From positions 1-8,589 of the forward strand of contig JAXMAR010000085.1 in the NCBI GenBank assembly GCA_046350295.1: a stretch of 8,589 nucleotides of DNA. Reading direction: 5' to 3'. Under the pieces are notes generated by a model. The model did not search any database and was not told the origin of the DNA. It was given only the letters and a program-made list of their open reading frames with translations. This document shows positions 1 to 7,896 of the stretch, piece by piece. Positions within the stretch are counted from its first letter, which is position 1; every line of letters begins with the position of its first letter. The position numbers and the translations under genes are program-made. This DNA is from JAXMAR01 sp046350295. Lineage in GTDB: Bacteria; Planctomycetota; Planctomycetia; Gemmatales; Gemmataceae.

Positions 1-1
1 C

Positions 2-1204
2 GTTCGCTTCCTTCTCTATGTCAACGAGTGGGACGTGGAGGGCATTGTCTGCACGCTGCCCAAGGCGCGCGACAAGGAGAATTTGAACCCGGAGCGGACC
101 GGGCTGGGCATCGTGCGGCGGTTGCTCAAGGCGTATGGCGAGTGCTATCCCAACCTCGTGAAGCATGATCGACGCTATCCGACCCTGGACTACCTCTGGA
201 AACGCACGGTCGCGGGTTATGGCGGCGATGCAGGCGTCAGGCTGATCCTGGCCGCGGCGGCGGCGCCCGATCCGCGGCCGATCTGGCTGTGCAATTGGGG
301 CACGAGCCATGACGGGGACGTGAGCAGTTTCAAGCTCTGCCTCGACAAGAAACGGAAGGAAGAAGGGGAAGCAGGCTACGCCAAGTTCAAGGCTCGCTTC
401 CGCCTCAGCTCGGAGGATAAGTTCGGGGACCACTCGTCCATCCGCCCCCCCTGGCCCATCTGGATCGACACCTTTCACCCACCGCAGGACGGCAAGCGCT
501 GGTATCACCGCTTCTCGGCGCTCACGGCAAAGGCAGGCGGCTTCGACCTGAAGCGCGATGTCCTCACCGGTCACGGGCCCTTGGGCGCTCTCTATCCCAC
601 CAACACCGGTCTGGCGCAGAAGGAGGGGGACACCATGACGTTCCTCTACCTCGTGCCGACCGGCATGAACGATCCGATGCGTCCGACCTGGGGCAGCTGG
701 GCGGGACGCTACGGTCTGAACGAAAAAGAGAAGCCGCGGCCGTACTACTGGGCCAACCAGAAGGACGAATGGGAAGGAACGACACACCGCGACAACACCA
801 TCAAGCGCTGGGCCGTGCACTTGCAGAACGACTTCAGAGCGAGGCTGAACTGGTGCGTCAGGCCGGTGAAGGAGGCCAATCATCCACCGGTGGTGATTTG
901 CCAGGGGGACGATACCGGCAAGATACTCGAGGTCAAGGCGCCGGTAGGCAAGCCGTTGCGCCTGAGCGCGGCCGGTACGAGCGACCCGGACGGCGATCGC
1001 CTCACCTATCGGTGGTTTGTGTACCGCGAGCCGGGAACGTACAAGGGCAGGGCGGAGATCGTCGATCCGGCTACGCCGGATGCGACGCTCCACATCCCGA
1101 TCGATGCCGCCGGTCGGACGATGCATGTGGTTCTCGAGGTCACGGACAGCGGTGCGCCGGCGTTGACGCGGTACCGGCGGATTGTCGTTACCGGAGTGGA
1201 ATAG
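2..1204 (+). CDS. DUF1593 / Sde182-type nucleoside-hydrolase-like protein, 5' end outside window
   Basis: The reading frame is open from base 2 (VRFLLYVNEWDVEGIV...) and ends at TAG 1202-1204, so about 400 residues are visible and the true start lies upstream. The GTG at 35 is an internal valine codon: the preceding RFLLYVNEWD matches the conserved 'RFLLYsNEfDieGi' stretch of this family. Other family marks are GPLGALYPTNTGLAQKEGD, then FLYLVPTGMNDP and a WGSWAGRYG segment. From about residue 295 of the visible part comes a beta-sandwich tail (HPPVVICQGD..., TSDPDGDRLTYRWF) like the C-terminal domain of Sde182-type proteins, also resembling PKD/cadherin-like modules. Known of the family: an inosine/uridine nucleoside-hydrolase-like fold, often secreted, with a cellulose-binding member reported. 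The substrate is unknown here. The N-terminal metal-binding aspartates and any signal peptide are off the window. The small gene at 1253 follows in the same direction and may be cotranscribed. Confidence 0.85.
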   Translation, partial: VRFLLYVNEWDVEGIVCTLPKARDKENLNPERTGLGIVRRLLKAYGECYPNLVKHDRRYPTLDYLWKRTVAGYGGDAGVRLILAAAAAPDPRPIWLCNWGTSHDGDVSSFKLCLDKKRKEEGEAGYAKFKARFRLSSEDKFGDHSSIRPPWPIWIDTFHPPQDGKRWYHRFSALTAKAGGFDLKRDVLTGHGPLGALYPTNTGLAQKEGDTMTFLYLVPTGMNDPMRPTWGSWAGRYGLNEKEKPRPYYWANQKDEWEGTTHRDNTIKRWAVHLQNDFRARLNWCVRPVKEANHPPVVICQGDDTGKILEVKAPVGKPLRLSAAGTSDPDGDRLTYRWFVYREPGTYKGRAEIVDPATPDATLHIPIDAAGRTMHVVLEVTDSGAPALTRYRRIVVTGVE

Positions 1205-1241
1205 CGGCACGTTGGTGACGAAGCGGGACCACCCCTGCTGC

Positions 1242-1246
1242 GAGGA
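1242..1246 (+). promoter_or_regulatory. Ribosome binding site GAGGA deciding the GTG start at 1253
   Basis: GAGGA lies 6 nt upstream of GTG 1253, an ideal Shine-Dalgarno distance. It supports the GTG start and argues that the small downstream frame is a real gene. Confidence 0.6.
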
Positions 1247-1252
1247 TAAACC

Positions 1253-1621
1253 GTGGCCAATGCGGTTGGGCCCTACATATGGCTTGGACCGCGCTGGGAC
1301 GCCTGGCTGGAGTTCGGTCCAGAGAATAGTCGTGCGCGCTTTGAAGCCATCGCGCGGCGACTCAAGGAGGAGTTCGGCGCCACCGTGCTGGAGGCTCTAC
1401 CCAATCCGGCCGAAGACGGCAAAGAGTATGTGTGGCTGCAAGTCGGCCGCGCCGCCATGCTGCTCATGCGCAAAGCCGGCTGCGGCGTTGGCTTGAGCGC
1501 GGGCTATCGCGATCTCCCGGAGTTGCTTCGCATCGGGGCGGCGTTTGGAGCGTCGCGGCAGGGATGGCGCTGGCCGCTTTACCATTTGTGGAACTGGATC
1601 ACCCGTCAGCCACGTTACTGA
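1253..1621 (+). CDS. Hypothetical protein, 122 aa
   Basis: I do not recognise this gene. It encodes 122 residues from GTG 1253, with a GAGGA ribosome site 6 nt before it, and ends at TGA 1619-1621. No signal peptide or membrane span is visible. The chain begins with an aromatic-rich stretch (YIWLGPRWDAWLEF), continues with a charged helix (about residues 25-41, ENSRARFEAIARRLKEEFG), then a strand-like segment (EYVWLQVGRAAMLLMRKAG, about 58-76). It ends with a Trp-rich basic tail (GWRWPLYHLWNWITRQPRY). The helix-then-strand alternation suggests a small compact alpha/beta domain; this is inference. The gene lies 48 nt after the DUF1593 gene on the same strand, and its stop faces the stop of the DUF1028 gene 42 nt away. 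A functional link with the DUF1593 protein is possible but unsupported. Confidence 0.65.
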   Translation: MANAVGPYIWLGPRWDAWLEFGPENSRARFEAIARRLKEEFGATVLEALPNPAEDGKEYVWLQVGRAAMLLMRKAGCGVGLSAGYRDLPELLRIGAAFGASRQGWRWPLYHLWNWITRQPRY

Positions 1622-1663
1622 CGCGACTGGCTTGCAACCGCGTTGGGGCGAGATTGACAGTCC
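1622..1663. other. Convergent gap between the 122-aa gene and the DUF1028 gene
   Basis: Only 42 nt lie between the two facing stop codons. No strong terminator is visible in the gap. A small perfect stem CGGCC-TTT-GGCCG lies at 1669-1681, within the last codons of the DUF1028 gene, but it has no T-run and is too short to call. Confidence 0.4.
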
Positions 1664-2389
1664 TCAGTCGGCCTTTGGCCGCCGGACGCGGAGAGCCAGG
1701 ATGCGCGCCAGCTCGGCCACCGGCTCGCGGTGATCGTCGACGCGGAGGTCGAGGTAACGGTCCCCGCGCCCGCCCGGCCCGGCGCCGGCGCGAACGACGA
1801 GAAGCGCCGCGGCCTGCTTGCCGCGCTTGTCGCCCCCCTCTTTTTCCGCCGCTTCCAGAGCGGCCATGAGCCGCCAGGCGAGGGGGCCCTTGGTCGATTC
1901 ATAGGCCTTGGCCATCCCCAGAATCACGGCTTCGCCCGCGAGCAGATTGCCTTGGCAGCTGTAGTTCTTCCCTGCCTTCGACCCGGCCCAAGCGTTGCAT
2001 TTCTTGCCCGTAAACGGGACGACGTCCCCTTTCGCATCGATGATCGCGACCTGGCGAACCTCGCGGCCCTCGTCTTCGTTCAGGAGGATGTCGAGCGTCT
2101 GCGCCGCGTTCTTGCCTTTCTTCAAGAGTTCGAGGCCGCGCGTGCCATAGGTGACGTTCACGGCGCTTTGCGACGCGATGGCGCCCACCCCGGCCTCGGC
2201 ATACGGGACCACGGCGCCCACCGCCAGGTACTTGGACGCTACCGCGACGCCCCACTCCTTCTTGTCCGGGTCAAAGGCGACGATGGAGAACGTGTTCACG
2301 TTGTCGGTTGGCGGCGTGGCCCGTGCCGGAGCCGCGACAACCGCCAGAACCAGGATGCTCAGAACGCTTCCCAGGATGTTTCGCTTCAT
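1664..2389 (-). CDS. DUF1028 family protein, Ntn-hydrolase-like, with signal peptide
   Basis: This encodes 241 residues from ATG 2389-2387 to TGA at 1664. The start is chosen because AAGGGGG lies 7 nt upstream and the protein then opens with a clear signal peptide (MKRNILG, hydrophobic core to about residue 20, ending PARA at 24). A longer frame reaching 2455 would overlap the predicted promoter. The rest matches DUF1028 along its length: TFSIVAFDP (33-41), EWGVAVASKYLAVGAVVPYAEAGVGA (45-70 region), YGTRGLELL, a QGNLLAG segment, GDKRGKQAAALLVVR, and the terminal DLRVDDHREPVAEL. The family is assigned to the Ntn-hydrolase fold group and its substrate is not established. Many members begin directly at the Thr of TFSIVA; here eight residues lie between the predicted signal cleavage and that Thr. 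The product is probably periplasmic. It is read in the same direction as the kinase gene but has its own likely promoter. Confidence 0.88.
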   Translation of the reverse strand: MKRNILGSVLSILVLAVVAAPARATPPTDNVNTFSIVAFDPDKKEWGVAVASKYLAVGAVVPYAEAGVGAIASQSAVNVTYGTRGLELLKKGKNAAQTLDILLNEDEGREVRQVAIIDAKGDVVPFTGKKCNAWAGSKAGKNYSCQGNLLAGEAVILGMAKAYESTKGPLAWRLMAALEAAEKEGGDKRGKQAAALLVVRAGAGPGGRGDRYLDLRVDDHREPVAELARILALRVRRPKAD

Positions 2390-2503
2390 GAATGAGCCCC
2401 CTTCGAGGCGAATCGGTTCAACCCGGGCTCCATTATGGCGTCGCGTCGCGGGCATCTCAAGGATGGCGCGCGATGAAGAACGCAGGAACTTGTTGCGGCT
2501 CCG
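2390..2503. other. Intergenic leader between the kinase/LRR gene and the DUF1028 gene
   Basis: These 114 nt separate the stop of the LRR gene (TAG at 2506-2504, minus strand) from the start of the DUF1028 gene. The stretch holds the TTGAGA-17-CATAAT promoter and the ribosome site of the DUF1028 gene. I see no strong hairpin followed by a T-run that would end the kinase transcript, so read-through is possible. Confidence 0.5.
2432..2460 (-). promoter_or_regulatory. Sigma-70-type promoter upstream of the DUF1028 gene
   Basis: On the minus strand TTGAGA (2460-2455) and CATAAT (2437-2432) are separated by exactly 17 nt. Each matches the housekeeping consensus (TTGACA / TATAAT) at five of six bases. 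The predicted transcript start near 2425 gives a leader of about 36 nt before the ATG at 2389, with a purine-rich ribosome site inside. In such GC-rich sequence this match is unlikely to be trivial, but planctomycete promoter consensus is poorly known and no experiment is seen. Confidence 0.5.
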
Positions 2504-4818
2504 CTATCGAAACTCACCCGCATCGTAGCGTCGCCAGAAATCACCGGGCTCGAAGCGCCGCGTCGGATCCGACCAGAGCGTCCGCAGGCTCGTCATGCCG
2601 CGCGCCGCTTCGATCCCCTCTTTCACTGATTTCGCCGGGAATCCTAGTTCCAACAGCCGCATACCGCGCAACGGCCTCAGGTCGGTCACCTTGTCGCAGG
2701 CCGAAATGTCGAGGGACACGAGGGGCATCCCTTCCAGCGGCGTTAGATCGGAAAACGCGCACTGCCGGGCGCTCAGGTGGGTGAGCTTGAGCCCGCGCAG
2801 CGCCGCCAGGGAGTCGACCTTGCCACAGTTGTCAAGGGCCAGGTGTACCAGCGGCAGGTCTCTGAGGGCTTCCAGGCTCTTGCCCGTGATGTCGGCGCTC
2901 CAGAACTCCAGCCGCGAGATGGGCAGCCCGGCGATTGGCTCCAGCCCGCGCTCCGCGCCGCCGCAGCTCAGGAGCAACGTCTTGAGTCCCTTCATGCCGC
3001 GCAAGGGGGACAGGTCGCCGACGAAGCCGCGCACTTCCAGGTATTCCAGCGGCATTCCCTCGAGCGGGGCCAGATCGGCGACCGATGTCGAGGCCAGTTC
3101 CAGCTTCTTGAGGCGCATGCCGCGCAAGGACGCAATGCCGGTCAAGCCACCGCAGCCGGATAACACCAGGCTCTCCAATGGCAGCGTCTTTACCAGTTCG
3201 AGGTCGCGGTCGCTGACCCCAGAATAGAACAGGTTGAGGTGCGCGAGCTTGAGACCGCGCAACGGCTCCAGGTTCCGCGCCGCGGGCACGTAGCCCAGGT
3301 CGAGCCACTTGAGCGGCAGCTTGGCCAGGGGTTCCAGATCGAGCGCTCGCGTGCAGCCCGCGATCGACAGACTCTCCAGCGGCATGTCGCGCAGCGGCCC
3401 CAGGTCATCGATGTTGCACTCGTGAATATTGAGCTTGCGCAGCTTCATGCCGCGCAACGCTTCCAGGGAGCGCACCTCCTTGCAGCCGTCCAGGTTGAGG
3501 TCGGTGATCGGAATCCCCTTGAGCGGCGCCAGGTCGGTGATGCGGCTCTTGTCGCCGTAGTAGACGAAACCGAACGAGAGCCCGCCCCGGTCGTCCGGAG
3601 TGAGGGTCGGCGCTTCGGGCCACGCCGCGTTGATGCGTTTCTGATACAGAGCGAGCTTTTCCTTGAACGACGCCGTCAGCCCTTCCGCCAGTCGCGTCAT
3701 CCGCTCGGCGAGCAACGGCGCCTTCTGATCGTAAAAGATGTCGGCCAGGTCGAGCAGGGCGATGGAGTCGCCGGGCCGGACCAGCGCCGCGGCGTTTCGA
3801 AGACGCTCGATCCGCTTGTCGCCGGGCGCAAGCCGCTCGTAGGCTTTGAGCGGGTCGGCGGCGGCCGCATATCGCTCCAGGCAGATCAGCAACTGCCCGC
3901 GCAGGAGCTGCGCGTCGGGGTTATCCGGCTCGATGTCGACGGCGATGTCCGCCTGGGCCAGGGCGTCCTCGAATTGGCGTTCGCTCAGCGCGAGCTTTGC
4001 CGCGCGCAGGAACGCCGGCACGGATTTCTTCGCGTGTTCGCGTCTTTCCTTGTCGGCCTTCACGAAGGCGTCGTAGTTGGTCTCGGCGAGCTTCCGCGCC
4101 TCGTCCGCCCGCTTCTTCGCCGCATCGGCGTGTTCGCGGGCTTCATCCGCCTGCACCCGCGCCTGATAGTTGACGACCGAGCTCACGCTCAGGACTGCGA
4201 GCAGGATCACCGTCGCCAACCCCGCCGCCAGGCTGACCGCCTTGTTGCGCTTGACCAGCTTGACGGCCATCTCCCAGATGGAGTCTTCCTTCGCCGACAC
4301 CGACCGCCCTTCCTGAAAGCGTTCGATGTCCTGCTGCAGAAAAGCGATCGTCTGGTAGCGCTGGGCGGGATCCTGGGCCAGCGCTTTCATGGCGATGGCG
4401 CATAGCTCGCGCGGCATCTTGCCCTGGCGCGCGCGCTGGGGGGCCCGCTCTTCCGGCGCGGGAAAATCGCACGCGATCACGCGCTTGAGCACGTCGACCG
4501 GGTCGCCGGACACGTCCTGAATCGGCGGCGTCAGCGTCAGCACCTCGTAAAGGATGGCCCCCAAGGCGAAGACGTCGCTGCGTTGATCGATGGCATGCGT
4601 CTGCCCGCGCGCCTGCTCCGGCGGCATGTAACCCGGCGTCCCCAGCACCCAGCCCTCGCGCGTCATAGCGCCGCCCGACCGTCGATCACTGACGATGCGC
4701 GGCGAAACCGGCGTGACAGGCCTCGCCACGAAAGCGGAGCTACTGTCCAAGCTCGCCGGCTCGACCTGGGTCGGCTCTTCTTCCGGCATCAACGAGAACG
4801 TCGGCTGCGCCGCCGCGT

Positions 4819-4822
<4 letters not shown>
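2504..4822 (-). CDS. C-terminal part of Ser/Thr kinase receptor: activation segment, C-lobe, TM, coiled coil, TPR-like, LRR (separate frame)
   Basis: This frame of 772 residues begins at GTG 4822-4820, overlapping the stop of the upstream kinase frame (GTGA), with no ribosome site before it. It carries the missing second half of a Hanks kinase: GTPGYMPPEQA (61-71, the activation-loop end and APE-like motif, Ala replaced by Pro), DQRSDVFALGAILYEVL (79-95, the DxWSxG region), and a C-lobe arginine in DPAQRYQT. A membrane span follows (about 195-217), then a charged Ala-rich coiled coil (about 218-265) and a TPR-like helical pair (about 270-330). About 14-15 leucine-rich repeats of 20-23 residues fill 430-745, each of the type LxPLxGMPLxxLxLxxC. 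The architecture puts the kinase inside the cell and the TPR/LRR part outside, a likely ligand- or protein-sensing domain. Alone this piece lacks the ATP site and catalytic loop, so it cannot be an active kinase. It is best read with 4819-5664 as one gene broken by a -1 frameshift, or less likely as a translationally coupled second subunit. Confidence 0.85.
2570..3540 (-). repeat. DNA tract encoding tandem leucine-rich repeats
   Basis: The stretch encodes about 14-15 imperfect repeats of 20-23 codons with recurring leucine, a GM/GLxL core and an occasional Cys. At DNA level the plus strand shows recurring CCGCGCAACG-, TTCCAG- and CAGGTCG-like words at roughly 60-70 nt spacing. The repeats have diverged well, so they are old duplications rather than a freshly expanded array, but they are a plausible substrate for copy-number change. 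Confidence 0.75.
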
Positions 4823-5664
<842 letters not shown>

Positions 5665-5697
5665 CGGGATTCCGGAACGAGCGCGGTTCGGCCAGCA

Positions 5698-5727
5698 GAG
5701 GTTCGCTGAGGTTCGCTGAGGTTCGCT
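5698..5727 (+). repeat. Three perfect tandem copies of GAGGTTCGCT
   Basis: The 10-mer GAGGTTCGCT occurs three times without mismatch, on the minus strand AGCGAACCTC. It lies about 34-63 nt upstream of the kinase start codon, in its leader. A 10-bp period equals about one helical turn, so it could present aligned protein sites, or it may be a simple slippage array. The role is unknown. Confidence 0.85.
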
Positions 5728-5761
5728 GCGGCGTCTCCCGCACAACGACTATCACTTGCCT

Positions 5762-5822
5762 ATGGCGCCTCGAGAAGCAGACGGCACAACAATTCTTGCG
5801 GTTGGGGCTCACGCGGCGCCAT
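5762..5822. repeat. Inverted repeat ATGGCGCC ... GGCGCCAT in the gap upstream of the kinase
   Basis: ATGGCGCC (5762-5769) and GGCGCCAT (5815-5822) are exact inverted copies separated by 45 nt. Allowing mismatches, the pairing covers about 11 of 13 positions. The pair lies just after the stop of the arylsulfotransferase-like gene and before the kinase start, so it could form a large-loop hairpin at the end of that transcript or flank an operator. No T-run follows, so a classical terminator is not supported. Confidence 0.35.
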
Positions 5823-5833
5823 GCGGCAAGCGG

Positions 5834-7393
5834 CTAGGACTCCTCGATCTTCTTGCCGGGCGTCAGGCTCCGGCCCTTGAAGGCCGGATGATCGACGCCG
5901 TAGCGATAGCTGCGGAAGAGACCTTTCGATTGGAAACCGCCAAACAGGCCGGCCACCAGGTCGAATGCGCTCTTGGTCGGGCTGACGAATTTCCACACCA
6001 TTTCCTTGTCCCGTGTCACCTCGAAAACGGTACCGTCCATGCCGGAACAGATGAGGGTGTTGCCGTTGGGCAAGCGCTCGGCGCCGGAGATGAAAGCGCT
6101 GTAGAAATCCGACTTCTTCGGGGCGGCATAGGACCATGCCGACGTATCCGGACCGTACGGGGCGCCGGGCGTGCGATCGTAGGAGCCGCTCTTGTTCATG
6201 GGCAGGCTGATCTCTTCGACCGTGGAATAGGCGCCGTCGCCGCGGCGAAAACCGTTGTTGAAGATGAGCACACTGCCGGCTCCCGGCATGCCCTTGGGTA
6301 TCCAGTGGGCGTTGTGCTGGTGGAACAGGCGGCGATCGGCGTTTGTTCCGGCACGATAGGCGTTTGGATTTCCCCAGCGATAGAGGAGATCCCCTCCCTT
6401 ACCATACTTGCCCCCCTTGGAGCCGGCGGCCTCGGCGCTCGTGGTGCTGTGGTCGATCACCCAGATTTCGCTGAAGGCATGGACGCTGATCATGATCTGA
6501 TCGAGCTCTGCATTGTAGGCCACGCAATTGAAATGCGTCCAATCGGAGAAGAGGTTGATCGGCAGGTTCTTTTCCGGCGTCTTCGGGTCAGGCTTGGAAT
6601 CCGCTCCGCCGATGTAGCCGAGCCCTCTGAGCTTTTCCAGAGTGTCCTTGCTGAGCTTCTTGCCGCCGGCGCCGAAGACTCCGGAGGCGTAATTGACGTC
6701 GATCCGCTCGGGCCGCAGCGAGATCTTGTCGAAATTCGCCTTCTTCTTGTCGTGGTCCTGGACGAGATGGTCCCAGCTGTGCCACTCCCAGACAATCTCG
6801 CCGCTGGTCGGTCCGGTCTTCTTCACCTCGATGATGGCGTCGGCGTTGAGAACTTCGCGCACAAGGTCCAGACGGCGCCCCGCGACCGCCGCCTCCGGCG
6901 CCGTCTTCCGGTCGGAGATGATCATGAGAATATTGCCGTTGGGCAGGAGCGTGATGTCGTGGTGCGGGTGCTGGTTCTTGCCGGTGAAGGTGAAGTCCCA
7001 CACCAGCTTGCCATCCCAGGTAAACTCCTGCACGCGTCCCCCCATGCCGGGAGAGCGTATCGACTCCTTGGTGGTCCCGGGCCTGAGCAGATTGCCGTTG
7101 TCGAGCAGGTAGGGGACGAGAGCGGGCGTGCAGTCGCTGTCCCAGGTGTGGACGATGCGTCCCTCCATGTCGATCAGGTGGGTTTTTTTGGAGGTGAGAG
7201 GAGCGATCAGCGTGTATCCCTTGAAGGCTCTGGCGTCGTTGAGCGACACACTGGGCTTGATCTCTTTCTTAACTTCCTTCTTCGCCTCCTTCTTGACGTC
7301 CTTGTCCTCGACAGTCTGGCTAGGGGCCCGAGCCGTCAATGAGAAAACGGTGAGCAAGGCCAGTAGAACAGGAGTCAAGCGTTTCGCCTGCAT
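5834..7393 (-). CDS. Secreted arylsulfotransferase (ASST)-like beta-propeller protein
   Basis: This encodes 519 residues from ATG 7393-7391 to TAG at 5834. GGAGGG lies 4 nt upstream of the ATG, which settles the start. A signal peptide (MQAKRLTPVLLALLTVFSLTARA, cut near 23) is followed by a Lys/Glu-rich low-complexity segment (about 29-46, KKEAKKEVKKEIK). The body has repeated propeller-like blades: THLIDMEGRIVHTWDSD (71-87), VQEFTWDGKLVWDF (121-134), HPHHDITLLPNGNILMI (142-158), GEIVWEWHSWDHLVQD (198-213), DWTHFNCVAYN (284-294), HQHNAHWIP (358-366) and ERLPNGNTLICSGMDGTVFEV (439-459). The HD.xxLPNGN and DWTHxN motifs are typical of the arylsulfotransferase families. Known bacterial ASST enzymes move sulfate between phenolic esters through a transiently sulfated histidine in the periplasm. 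Conserved histidines are present (H142, H144, H145, H288, H358, H360, H363), but I cannot say which would serve, so activity is inference. It is the first gene left of the divergent region. Confidence 0.78.
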   Translation of the reverse strand: MQAKRLTPVLLALLTVFSLTARAPSQTVEDKDVKKEAKKEVKKEIKPSVSLNDARAFKGYTLIAPLTSKKTHLIDMEGRIVHTWDSDCTPALVPYLLDNGNLLRPGTTKESIRSPGMGGRVQEFTWDGKLVWDFTFTGKNQHPHHDITLLPNGNILMIISDRKTAPEAAVAGRRLDLVREVLNADAIIEVKKTGPTSGEIVWEWHSWDHLVQDHDKKKANFDKISLRPERIDVNYASGVFGAGGKKLSKDTLEKLRGLGYIGGADSKPDPKTPEKNLPINLFSDWTHFNCVAYNAELDQIMISVHAFSEIWVIDHSTTSAEAAGSKGGKYGKGGDLLYRWGNPNAYRAGTNADRRLFHQHNAHWIPKGMPGAGSVLIFNNGFRRGDGAYSTVEEISLPMNKSGSYDRTPGAPYGPDTSAWSYAAPKKSDFYSAFISGAERLPNGNTLICSGMDGTVFEVTRDKEMVWKFVSPTKSAFDLVAGLFGGFQSKGLFRSYRYGVDHPAFKGRSLTPGKKIEES

Positions 7394-7608
7394 GGAACCC
7401 TCCGCGCCAAGAACGTGATCGCCGAAGTGCTAGGACTACCCTCTGGGGGCCACACAGGTTTCATGTTGTCCTGGCGAGCCGAGGCATCATCGACGGGTAT
7501 TCTCTTTGTACGGGGATTGTCCCTCTCGAACGGGGGGAACGGGGCGTCTTCCGTTGCCGAACGCTTGCGGGCGCGATAATCTCTCGGTGGTTTGATATTC
7601 TCCACGGG

Positions 7609-7638
7609 CGCTAGCTCAGGTCCTTCACGTCGCTAGCT
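7609..7638. promoter_or_regulatory. Paired CGCTAGCT sites, possible operator
   Basis: CGCTAGCT occurs at 7609-7616 and 7631-7638, each containing the palindrome GCTAGC, with CACG preceding both copies by one or two bases. The centre-to-centre distance of 22 bp is about two helical turns, so both sites face the same side of the DNA. This is the pattern of a two-site operator for a dimeric regulator, but no regulator is known from this window. Confidence 0.35.
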
Positions 7639-7805
7639 GCGTTGTCCCTGGCTCAACCCAAAAACCAGTTCAGAGGTGGACCGCTGGGAAGGCTCGAACG
7701 CTCAGTGGAATGATCCTTTCGGGCCGCGCCGATGGTCGAAAACGCACACTCGGTGGCGACGCCGTGGGGTGAGGCTGCGGGGAACCTCCAGAAAACAGAG
7801 CTCAT

Positions 7806-7834
7806 TTGACAGGGGAAAGGCCGGTACGGTCTTT
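7806..7834 (+). promoter_or_regulatory. Possible promoter of the RND adaptor gene
   Basis: A perfect TTGACA (-35) sits at 7806-7811. A -10 at the 17-nt distance would be GTCTTT (7829-7834), which is a poor match to TATAAT. The box lies about 85 nt before the start codon at 7897. The -35 is convincing on its own; the -10 is not. Confidence 0.25.
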
Positions 7835-7896
7835 GCTTTAGCCACAAACCTTGAACTCGGCGCCCGTGATGGTGCGCGATGCCAGGGAGTAACGCC

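Larger units (their letters stand above)
7394..7896. other. Divergent intergenic region (503 nt), probable regulatory
   Basis: This stretch separates the start codons of the arylsulfotransferase-like gene (minus) and the RND adaptor gene (plus). It holds both ribosome sites, a pair of GCTAGC palindromes 22 nt apart (7610 and 7632), a TTGACA box at 7806, and a GATAAT word at 7575. Short frames in it (for example on the minus strand at 7375-7605 and 7653-7928) have no recognisable protein sequence or good ribosome sites. I see no tRNA, insertion sequence or clear terminator. Confidence 0.6.

Noticed and set aside
1730..2395. Open frame of 221 codons on the plus strand
   Set aside because: It is antisense to the DUF1028 gene, whose family match is clear along its whole length.
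2390..2455. N-terminal extension of the DUF1028 protein to 2455
   Set aside because: The 22 extra residues are not family-like, hide the signal peptide and overlap the predicted promoter. The ATG at 2389 has a good ribosome site.
3239..4405. Long open frame (388 codons) on the plus strand
   Set aside because: It is antisense to the kinase/LRR gene, has Arg/Gln/Val/Leu-rich sequence without domain features, and is what a GC-rich repetitive gene yields on its opposite strand.
5665..5745. N-terminal extension of the kinase to a GTG at 5745
   Set aside because: The extra 27 residues are low-complexity, translate the tandem repeat, and precede the typical MIHFNCPGCGKEF opening.
5756..7342. Long open frame (528 codons) on the plus strand
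   Set aside because: It is antisense to the ASST-like gene, which has the signal peptide, strong ribosome site and family motifs. The plus-strand product has no recognisable domain.
7605..7700. tRNA-like words (GGGCGCTAGCTCAGG and GGCTCGAACG)
   Set aside because: The words recall D-arm and T-arm sequences, but no acceptor stem, anticodon arm or CCA end can be paired around them at the right distances.
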